From assembly GCA_021849525.1 (NCBI GenBank), contig JAJZSS010000147.1:1-5513 (forward strand): a stretch of 5,513 nt of DNA, written 5' to 3'. Source of the stretch: Chloroflexota bacterium (GTDB lineage Bacteria; Chloroflexota; Anaerolineae; Anaerolineales; UBA4823). Each line of letters opens with the position of its first letter. Positions within the stretch are counted from its first letter, which is position 1. Under the pieces are notes generated by a model. It ran no database searches. It worked only from the letters and a program-made list of their open reading frames with translations, and was not told the DNA's origin. The position numbers and the translations under genes are program-made. This document shows, one piece after another, positions 1 to 4,490 of this stretch.

Positions 1-262
1 GGCCGATCGTAACCAGTTGCTCTGGCAGGCGCACCGGAAAATGACAGTGGTTGCCTATAGTGATGGCATTGTGAGCATCAGGGTCGCGCTTCTGGCGGCG
101 CAGCCATTTGCCAATCCGGTCCAGGCGATCTGGCATGGGATTGCACTCATGGACGCGCACCCGGCTGTAATCCAACCCATCCCTGAAGACGCGCCGCGCC
201 TCGCCAATCTCCCAGGCGTAGAGGGGACGTATGAAATGCCAGCAGGATGGAACGGAAGTCAC
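1..262 (-). CDS. DUF4157-like protein, N-terminal part (runs off window start)
   Basis: The first 87 codons of a minus-strand gene; the 3' end lies outside the window. It starts with GTG at 262-260, 5 bases after a clean AAGGAG (273-268). The translation has an organised pattern: YAWEIGEARRVF at about residues 15-26, DYSRVRVHE at 31-39, and NAITIGNHCHFPVRLPEQ at 65-82. The order 'acidic Tyr/Ser, VRVH, then an x-I-T-x-G-N-x-x-x-F strand' recalls DUF4157 (eCIS-core-like, metalloprotease-related) proteins, in which an HExxH-type motif usually follows; that part is beyond the window. A plus-strand frame over the same bases is open but has no recognisable motif and no good ribosome site. An extended -10 element lies just upstream and the tRNA terminator insulates it from the tRNA gene. 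The coding call is firm; the family assignment comes from motif memory and is moderate. Its cellular role is unknown. Confidence 0.72.
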   Translation of the reverse strand, partial: MTSVPSCWHFIRPLYAWEIGEARRVFRDGLDYSRVRVHECNPMPDRLDRIGKWLRRQKRDPDAHNAITIGNHCHFPVRLPEQLVTIG

Positions 263-267
263 GCGCG

Positions 268-273
268 CTCCTT
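268..273 (-). promoter_or_regulatory. Shine-Dalgarno site AAGGAG for the minus-strand gene
   Basis: AAGGAG read on the minus strand, five bases before the GTG at 262. It decides both the start codon and the coding strand of the partial gene at the window edge. Confidence 0.75.
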
Positions 274-304
274 GCAGATAAGGTAAATTGGACTGGATAG
301 GGCT

Positions 305-313
305 AATATACCA
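305..313 (-). promoter_or_regulatory. Possible extended -10 promoter (TGGTATATT) for the DUF4157-like gene
   Basis: On the minus strand the bases TGG-TATATT form an extended -10 element about 43 bases before the GTG start. No convincing -35 hexamer is present at 16-18 bp, which is tolerable for TGn-type promoters. It sits directly after the tRNA terminator, where a fresh promoter would be expected. Inference only. Confidence 0.4.
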
Positions 314-320
314 CAGAGAA

Positions 321-349
321 CAACAAAAACGCACCCAGATGGGTGCGTT
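321..349 (-). terminator. Intrinsic terminator of the tRNA-Asn gene
   Basis: On the minus strand a perfect 9-bp stem (341-349 with 328-336; core ACGCACCC / GGGTGCGT) closes a 4-base loop (337-340) and runs into TTTTTGTTG (329-321). It begins 15 bases past the tRNA 3' end, exactly where a Rho-independent terminator should be. The plus strand has no T tract after the stem, so the signal is directional. Confidence 0.88.
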
Positions 350-363
350 AGTCTTGGATCAGG

Positions 364-436
364 CTCCTCGACCAGGACTCGAACCTGGAACCTAGCGGTT
401 AACAGCCGCCCGCTCTGCCGATTGAGCTATCGAGGA
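364..436 (-). tRNA. tRNA-Asn, anticodon GTT
   Basis: A complete 73-base tRNA cloverleaf on the minus strand, 76 once CCA is added. The 7-bp acceptor stem TCCTCGA/TCGAGGA is at 436-430 and 371-365. The D arm is GCTC/GAGC, the anticodon stem GGCGG/CCGCT with one G-U pair, and the loop CTGTTAA puts anticodon GTT at 403-401. The T arm is CCAGG-TTCGAGT-CCTGG, with discriminator G at 364. The genome reads CCT after the discriminator, so CCA is not encoded and must be added by CCA-adding enzyme. GTT reads AAC/AAT, so this supplies asparagine to translation. It has its own promoter and terminator and no neighbouring tRNA inside the window. Confidence 0.97.
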
Positions 437-463
437 AAGCTTCCGTTTTTTACGGCGAAGGGC

Positions 464-492
464 ATTATATAGCCAAAGGCGGGGAGTGTCAA
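464..492 (-). promoter_or_regulatory. Consensus sigma-70 promoter of tRNA-Asn
   Basis: On the minus strand TTGACA (492-487) is followed by exactly 17 bases and TATAAT (469-464): both hexamers are perfect and the spacing is optimal. Transcription should start near 457, giving a leader of about 20 bases before the tRNA 5' end at 436. This strength is typical of stable-RNA genes. Confidence 0.9.
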
Positions 493-579
493 GGCGAGAT
501 GATTACGCTCCATCTCCGCACGCTGCGCCTTAGTCAGGCGTTTCTGACACACTTGTTAGGTGCGCGGGGGCGTGAAAGT

Positions 580-608
580 TTGACTTGCCTTCCTCGAGCA
601 AGTATAAT
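580..608 (+). promoter_or_regulatory. Near-consensus sigma-70 promoter of the DUF4388 operon
   Basis: TTGACT (580-585), 17 bases, TATAAT (603-608). Expected start is about 615, giving a leader of roughly 48 bases to the ATG at 663. It faces away from the tRNA promoter, the two -35 elements being about 87 bp apart. The -35/-10 gap contains the inverted repeat ACTTGC-N9-GCAAGT (583-588 and 598-603), with the palindrome CTCGAG (593-598) overlapping its right arm; this could be a repressor site placed where it would block polymerase. Operator function is inference. Confidence 0.75.
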
Positions 609-662
609 CCTCCTAGCAATTTTGGGTTCGTTATCTTCTGGATTGTTTCTGTTGAGGCCAAG

Positions 663-1490
663 ATGGCGCTAAAGGGCAACCTACGCGATTTCTCAATTAC
701 CCAGCTCCTTAATTTAATTAATCTGGCCCGCAAGACAGGAACCCTGGTTATAGAAGGTCAAACTTCGAAAGTTTGGATCAGCTTCCGCGAGGGCAGGCTG
801 GCCTATGCCCAGGATGGGCAGCAGGATAACAGCCTGGCTGCTATTCTTTTCCAGGCCAACAAGATCTCTTCCGCCCAGCACCGGGTCATTAAACAGCGCG
901 CTGCCACTATGAGCGATAAAGAGCTGGGCCTCTTACTGATTAATGCCAGCTACATCACCCAACAGGATATCCTGGGAAGCCTGCAAACCTATTTTCTGGG
1001 CGTGGTCAACAATCTTTTCACCTGGGGTGAGGGCCTGTTCCGTTTCGAGAACAACCTTCTGCCTCCCGACGACAAGATCACCATTCGCCTCCCCCTCGAA
1101 AACATCATCATCGAAGGTTCGCGGCGCATGCAGGAGCTGGAACAGCTCCAGGATGAGATCCCCAGCCTGGATATGGCCCTGCGGTTCGCCGAGCGACCCG
1201 GCACCAATATTCGCAACGTCAATCTCAGCGCTCAGGAGTGGAAGGTAGTTTCCTATATCAACCCAAAGAATACCATTCGCCAGATTGCCAGGGTGAATAA
1301 AATGAATGACCTGGAAATCCGGCGGGTGGTGTATGGCCTGCTGCAGGCGGGGTTGGTTGAGATTATCCGTCCCTCCTGGACGCCTTCGCCTGCCGTTCAA
1401 ATCCCTGTTAAGATCCCACCGGTAAAACCAAATCGCGAAGAACAGAAATCCCTGATCAACCGCTTAATCGACCGGATCCGCAAACTTTAG
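663..1490 (+). CDS. PATAN/DUF4388-domain protein with C-terminal winged-helix-like region
   Basis: 275 residues. The opening MALKGNLRDFSITQLLNLIN...RKTGTL is the typical start of the DUF4388/PATAN domain, first known from the cyanobacterial regulator PatA and usually found in signalling proteins. The core runs to about residue 155, with strands VWISFREGRLAYA (37-49) and a WGEGLFRFE segment (121-129). Residues 188-235 (LSAQEWKVVSYIN...IARVNKMNDLEIRRVVYGLLQAGLVEI) look like a small winged helix. A proline-rich linker (about 240-256) then leads to a basic amphipathic helix (259-275, ending RLIDRIRKL) that could dock to a partner or membrane. The start is the ATG at 663, with GAGG at 654-657. The frame extends upstream to a TTG at 585, but that codon overlaps the -35 box and would precede the transcript start. 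First gene of the apparent operon and 29 bp before a small GTPase, so I infer it is a partner or effector of that GTPase. No enzymatic motif is visible. Confidence 0.88.
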   Translation: MALKGNLRDFSITQLLNLINLARKTGTLVIEGQTSKVWISFREGRLAYAQDGQQDNSLAAILFQANKISSAQHRVIKQRAATMSDKELGLLLINASYITQQDILGSLQTYFLGVVNNLFTWGEGLFRFENNLLPPDDKITIRLPLENIIIEGSRRMQELEQLQDEIPSLDMALRFAERPGTNIRNVNLSAQEWKVVSYINPKNTIRQIARVNKMNDLEIRRVVYGLLQAGLVEIIRPSWTPSPAVQIPVKIPPVKPNREEQKSLINRLIDRIRKL

Positions 1491-1519
1491 CCCGTACACG
1501 AATGGAAGGACACTGACGA

Positions 1520-2056
1520 ATGCAAACGGTAAAAATGGTGGTTACGGGCCCCTTTAATGCTGGCAAAACCGAATTCATCCGCTCGGTCAGCGAGATCGAT
1601 GTCGTCTCTACCGAGCGCAAGATCACAGCCGAGGCTGAGCGGATCAAAGATACCACGACGGTAGCCATGGATTTCGGGCGGATTACGGTCGATCAGGACC
1701 TGGTGCTGTACCTGTTCGGCACTCCGGGTCAGAAGCGGTTTGATTTTATGTGGGAAATCCTCTCCGAGGGCATGCTGGGCTTTATTGTGATGGTTGACAG
1801 CTCGCGCCCCGAGACATTCCGCGAAGCCCGCGGCATTCTGGAAACTTTCCGCGCCTACGCGCCAACGCCATACGTGGTGGCAGCCAACAAGCAGGATAAA
1901 GATGACGCCTGGGACCTGGAAGATATGCGCATCGCCTTGCGCCTCGATCCGAAAGTCAAGCTGCTTGAGTGTATTGCCACCGATAAAGAAAATGTAAAAA
2001 CTGTCTTGCTGGAGCTTCTGTTCAGCATTCTGGCAGAGATGGATACTGCCGAATAA
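1520..2056 (+). CDS. Srprb/MglA-like small GTPase (COG2229 type)
   Basis: 178 residues, the usual size for a one-domain Ras-like GTPase. G1 is GPFNAGKT (residues 10-17). A threonine run (TTT, 45-47) fits G2/switch I. G3 is FGTPGQ (66-71), G4 NKQD (123-126), and G5 is probably ATD (153-155). Two departures from Ras stand out. Phe12 and Asn13 replace the Gly12/Gly13 pair. The Asp of DxxG is Gly67, giving GTPGQ, as in bacterial MglA and actinomycete CvnD relatives, which are cytosolic switches controlling polarity or differentiation. Gln71 keeps the position of Ras Gln61. GGAAGGA (1504-1510) precedes the ATG by 9 bases. No lipidation or membrane signal is seen. Placed second in the operon after the PATAN protein; no roadblock/LC7 GAP gene is visible here. 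Family call firm, pathway unknown. Confidence 0.93.
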   Translation: MQTVKMVVTGPFNAGKTEFIRSVSEIDVVSTERKITAEAERIKDTTTVAMDFGRITVDQDLVLYLFGTPGQKRFDFMWEILSEGMLGFIVMVDSSRPETFREARGILETFRAYAPTPYVVAANKQDKDDAWDLEDMRIALRLDPKVKLLECIATDKENVKTVLLELLFSILAEMDTAE

Positions 2057-2062
2057 AGGCAG

Positions 2063-2074
2063 CCCCGCGCGGGG
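2063..2074 (+). repeat. Perfect 12-base GC palindrome overlapping the hydrolase ribosome site
   Basis: CCCCGCGCGGGG lies between the GTPase stop (2056) and the hydrolase GTG (2084). Its right arm GGGG plus the next A is the only Shine-Dalgarno-like sequence for that GTG, so folding could mask ribosome binding and couple hydrolase translation to the GTPase. No T tract follows, so it is not a canonical terminator. Functional role is inference. Confidence 0.5.
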
Positions 2075-2083
2075 ATTGGCGCC

Positions 2084-2908
2084 GTGTCATCCATCACAAC
2101 CGACCAGGGAATTCTCCATTACGAAGTCTTCGGGCGCGGCCGTCCGGTGATCTTGCTGCACGGCTGGCTTGGTTCGTGGGGCCTGTGGCAGGATACGATG
2201 GCCTACCTGGGCCAGTATTACCGGACCTATGCCCTGGATTTTTGGGGTTTCGGCGAATCGGGAAACAAGCGCGCCACTTATGCCGTGCCGGACTTCATCA
2301 GCCTGGTGGACCAGTTTATGGAAGAGCTTGGGATTGCCCAGGCGCCGTTGGTCGGGCACAGCATGGGCGGTACGGTCAGCCTGGGGGTTGCCATCCAATA
2401 TCCGCAGCGAGTGCGCAAAGTGGCGGTGATCGGGTCGCCGATCGATGGGGCTTCGCTGTCTTTCCTCTTGAAGATGTTTGGCTGGAAGCCCTTTGCCTCC
2501 CTTACGTATCATAATCTATGGGCGTTGAAGCTGGGTTTTCGCCTGCTGGCGCGTTATTATTCACGGGATCCTCGCTGGCCGGATATGATGGACCGCGACA
2601 TCTCGCGAGTCACTCTGGAATCCTTCTGCCTGAGTATCGCCAGTTTACGCCGGACCGATTTGCGCCCCCGCCTGAGCCAGGTGCAAATCCCGGTCATGGG
2701 AATGTACGGGGCCAAAGACATCGTCGTTCACCCTCGCCAGTGGCAGCCCATCCAGGCCAGCCTGCCAGAGGCGCGCATCGAACGTTTCCCGCAGGCCGGG
2801 CATTTTATCATGCTGGATGAGCCCGAACGCTTTCGAAGCTGCCTGCACGAGTTTCTGGCAGCTGAGACTGCCGGCATACCGGTCCCCCAAACGGCATTAA
2901 ACCAGTAA
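2084..2908 (+). CDS. Alpha/beta-fold hydrolase
   Basis: 274 residues, typical for a single-domain alpha/beta hydrolase (Abhydrolase_1). The HGWLGS oxyanion-hole motif is at 26-31, and DFWGFGESG at 52-60 follows strand 4. The nucleophile elbow GHSMGG (91-96) places Ser93. Asp212 (GAKDIV) is the likely acid and His240 (AGHFIMLDEPE) the general base, so the triad is complete and the protein should be active. The cap region (about 120-190) is rich in aromatic and basic residues, including a long helix with LKLGFRLLARYYSRDPRW (149-166), suggesting a hydrophobic ester or acyl substrate. No signal peptide, so cytoplasmic. The sequence resembles a broad esterase/haloperoxidase/C-C hydrolase group and the exact substrate cannot be read from it. 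Start GTG with weak GGGGA (2071-2075), 27 bp after the GTPase stop; apparent third gene of the operon. Confidence 0.9.
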   Translation: MSSITTDQGILHYEVFGRGRPVILLHGWLGSWGLWQDTMAYLGQYYRTYALDFWGFGESGNKRATYAVPDFISLVDQFMEELGIAQAPLVGHSMGGTVSLGVAIQYPQRVRKVAVIGSPIDGASLSFLLKMFGWKPFASLTYHNLWALKLGFRLLARYYSRDPRWPDMMDRDISRVTLESFCLSIASLRRTDLRPRLSQVQIPVMGMYGAKDIVVHPRQWQPIQASLPEARIERFPQAGHFIMLDEPERFRSCLHEFLAAETAGIPVPQTALNQ

Positions 2909-2927
2909 TCCGGATCCAGTTACCATC

Positions 2928-4205
2928 ATGCTCAAGATCATCCTCCAGGACCTGCGCCATATCTCCCCATTCAATGAACGGGCACGCGATCTACGGGTGC
3001 AGAACAAGCCCTTATGGCTGCTGCAGCGAGATGTCCTGGCGCCTTATGTGGATCAGGAGATCGAGCTGCCTGCCGGGGCCGGCTTGCCGGAGATGGACGC
3101 GCCTTGCCTGGTATACCGGGATAATCTATTCTTTGATGAATTTTACCTGGCTGCATTTCTTGCCGCGGCGAAAAAACGCAATTGTGCCGTCCAGGCGGCT
3201 TTCACCAGAGCTGATCTGGCCTTCCGTGAGCATGCCCTGCCGCTTTCCAGCTCTTATACCCGGATAGGCGAGCATTATCTGGCCGAGCTGTGGTATTACC
3301 CGCACGGACCGCAGGAAACACCCGAGCCGCTGGTGATCGATTTACAGTCAGTCGAAGTGGGTTATTACCATATCCCCACCTACATGGCTTATGAGCAGGG
3401 CAATATGACCTACCGGGTGCCTTTACGCAGCCTGATGGCGATCGATTCCTGGGTACATATTTATATTGCCGATGTCGTCTTTGGGCTGTTTGGGCGAGGC
3501 GCCCGGTTTGAAGATCGCCTTGCACGCGAGCCGCTGTTCAAGCTGAGAATCCTGGCCCGCGCCATGCTGGAGGGGAAGCAGGTCTTACAATCCTCTCAGC
3601 TGGTAAAGATCGGAAAAGGCTGTGTGATAGACCCGGACGCAGTCATCCACGGACCGACCACTATTGGCAATAATGTCACGATTAATGCCGGGGTGGTAAT
3701 TGAAAACTGCATCATCGGAGATAATGTCAATATCTCTCAGGGCTGCCAGCTGATGCTCTCGGTGGTTGGCGATGGCGCCTTCCTGCCCTTTCGAGCATCA
3801 TTGTTTATGACGACCTTCATGGATAACAGTATGGTCGCCCAGAATACCTGCCTGCAAATGTGCGTGGTAGGGCGCAACACCTTTATCGGGGCAGGCAACA
3901 CCTTCACCGATTTCAATTTGCTCTCCAATCCACTGCGCGCGATCGATGGCGAGGGGGAGCTGAAAGTAACCAACAATCCGGTTCTGGGCGGTTGTGTGGG
4001 GCATAACTGCCGGATCGGATCGGGCTTGATCATATTCCCGGCGCGTACAATCGAATCCGATGTGGTCCTGTTCGCTTCCTCGGAGCGGCGGGTGATCGAT
4101 CGCGATATACGCTACGAGGATAGCGATCATCATCACCTGCCGAACGCCAGTGCCCAACCCCGCCTTTACCCGCGGCCCGGAGAAACCCGCCCGGAAACCT
4201 GGTAG
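2928..4205 (+). CDS. Left-handed beta-helix (hexapeptide) protein with unassigned N-terminal domain
   Basis: 425 residues. The C-terminal half (about 226-380) has the isoleucine/valine hexapeptide pattern of a left-handed beta helix: VKIGKGCVIDPDAVI, TTIGNNVTINAGVVI, CIIGDNVNISQGCQL, then NTFIGAGNTF and CVGHNCRIGSGLIIF. This fold is usual in acyl- and nucleotidyltransferases such as GlmU. The N-terminal half has no GxGTRxxP nucleotidyltransferase signature. Its DLRVQNKPLWLLQRDVL stretch (21-37) and LVYRDNLFFDEFYL (61-74) faintly recall the degenerate GlmU-like sugar nucleotidyltransferases, a weak similarity. The coil is interrupted by an inserted loop (about 283-303, with FRASLFMTTFMDN) and the C terminus carries a HHH cluster (401-403). 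The ribosome site is poor; it follows the hydrolase by 19 bp and may depend on coupling. Stop TAG is at 4203-4205. A role in sugar or cell-surface modification is possible but unproven. Confidence 0.82.
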   Translation: MLKIILQDLRHISPFNERARDLRVQNKPLWLLQRDVLAPYVDQEIELPAGAGLPEMDAPCLVYRDNLFFDEFYLAAFLAAAKKRNCAVQAAFTRADLAFREHALPLSSSYTRIGEHYLAELWYYPHGPQETPEPLVIDLQSVEVGYYHIPTYMAYEQGNMTYRVPLRSLMAIDSWVHIYIADVVFGLFGRGARFEDRLAREPLFKLRILARAMLEGKQVLQSSQLVKIGKGCVIDPDAVIHGPTTIGNNVTINAGVVIENCIIGDNVNISQGCQLMLSVVGDGAFLPFRASLFMTTFMDNSMVAQNTCLQMCVVGRNTFIGAGNTFTDFNLLSNPLRAIDGEGELKVTNNPVLGGCVGHNCRIGSGLIIFPARTIESDVVLFASSERRVIDRDIRYEDSDHHHLPNASAQPRLYPRPGETRPETW

Positions 4206-4211
4206 CCAGGT
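4197..4211 (+). other. Hairpin whose loop is the stop codon TAG
   Basis: ACCTGG-TAG-CCAGGT is a perfect 6-bp stem with a 3-base loop, and the loop is exactly the TAG stop of the beta-helix gene (4203-4205). The right arm lies in the first unit of the 16-bp tandem repeat. It could affect termination or ribosome release, but it may simply be chance in this GC-rich repeat. Confidence 0.5.
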
Positions 4212-4273
4212 ATCCGGCTAACCTGGTGTCCGGCTAGCCTGGTGTCCGGCTAGCCTGGTGTCCGGCTAGCCTG
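4205..4273 (+). repeat. Tandem 16-bp repeat, four copies plus a 5-base fragment
   Basis: Units at 4205-4220, 4221-4236, 4237-4252 and 4253-4268. The last two are identical (GCCTGGTGTCCGGCTA). The second differs at its first base (A) and the first differs at two positions. A fragment GCCTG (4269-4273) follows. Each unit junction forms the palindrome GGCTAGCC (GGCTAACC at the first), so the array has recurring dyads and can fold. It begins on the final base of the stop codon of the beta-helix gene. Because every unit starts with G or A, loss of units still leaves TAG or TAA. The nearly identical copies suggest recent slippage or duplication. The period is not a multiple of three. Confidence 0.92.
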
Positions 4274-4312
4274 AACCTGTTGCGGATACTTCCCCGGCGG
4301 GATGGTCCGTAC

Positions 4313-4346
4313 ATCACTCAAGAAATATTAATAAACCTATAAAAAA
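4313..4346 (+). promoter_or_regulatory. AT-rich stretch, likely promoter region of the response-regulator gene
   Basis: A run of mostly A/T bases stands out against the surrounding GC-rich DNA and includes TATAAA at 4338-4343, a plausible -10. No good -35 hexamer is found 16-18 bp upstream (CACTCA at the 17-bp position), so activator help or another sigma factor would be needed. If this is the promoter, the transcript carries a leader of about 140 bases containing both inverted repeats described next. Confidence 0.35.
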
Positions 4347-4356
4347 TGTAAGGATG

Positions 4357-4378
4357 TATGCCTGCATGCTGAGGCATA
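4357..4378 (+). other. Inverted repeat TATGCCT-N8-AGGCATA
   Basis: A perfect 7-bp inverted repeat (4357-4363 and 4372-4378) around the 8-base GCATGCTG, which itself holds the palindrome GCATGC (4364-4369). It may be an operator or an RNA hairpin in the leader of the response-regulator gene. ATGCCTGC occurs both here (4358-4365) and at 4423-4430, so AGGCAT could pair with either copy. Confidence 0.6.
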
Positions 4379-4399
4379 ATAAAACATCGCAGATTCTGG

Positions 4400-4443
4400 C
4401 GAGGCTTTGGCATTCCTGAGAGATGCCTGCCGCCAAGGTCTCG
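4400..4443 (+). other. Long leader hairpin (12-bp stem) before the response-regulator gene
   Basis: The arms CGAGGCTTTGGC (4400-4411) and GCCAAGGTCTCG (4432-4443) pair along 12 bp with two G-U pairs, enclosing a 20-base loop. The G-U pairs suit an RNA structure read from the plus strand. No T tract follows, so it is not a standard terminator. A competing short stem GGCAT/ATGCC (4409-4413 with 4423-4427) overlaps the main stem. It ends 47 bases before the ATG. Candidate regulatory leader; I do not recognise a known riboswitch class. Confidence 0.6.
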
Positions 4444-4478
4444 TTGTAGGATTGTATTGGGAAATTACGCCATATCCG

Positions 4479-4485
4479 TAGGAGG
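4479..4485 (+). promoter_or_regulatory. Strong Shine-Dalgarno site TAGGAGG
   Basis: TAGGAGG, five bases before the ATG at 4491, fixes the start of the response-regulator gene and predicts efficient translation, in contrast with the weak sites of the hydrolase and beta-helix genes. Confidence 0.85.
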
Positions 4486-4490
4486 CTGTC

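Noticed and set aside
17..286. Plus-strand open frame at the window start
   Set aside because: No ribosome site or motif; the opposite strand has a strong AAGGAG/GTG start and conserved-looking motifs.
329..348. Hairpin considered as a bidirectional terminator
   Set aside because: A T tract exists only on the minus strand; the plus strand continues TAGTCTTGG.
364..436. tRNA considered as an attachment site of an integrated element
   Set aside because: No repeat of the tRNA 3' end and no integrase are visible inside the window.
933..1400. 155-codon minus-strand frame inside the DUF4388 gene
   Set aside because: Antisense shadow of a well-supported gene; no ribosome site and no domain-like pattern.
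4205..4273. Tandem repeat considered as a CRISPR array
   Set aside because: The 16-bp units are directly adjacent with no spacers, and no cas genes are present.
4354..4419. Short frame (ATG 4354, 21 codons) in the response-regulator leader, considered as a leader peptide
   Set aside because: The AAGG sits directly against the ATG with no spacing, and the peptide has no repeated regulatory codons.
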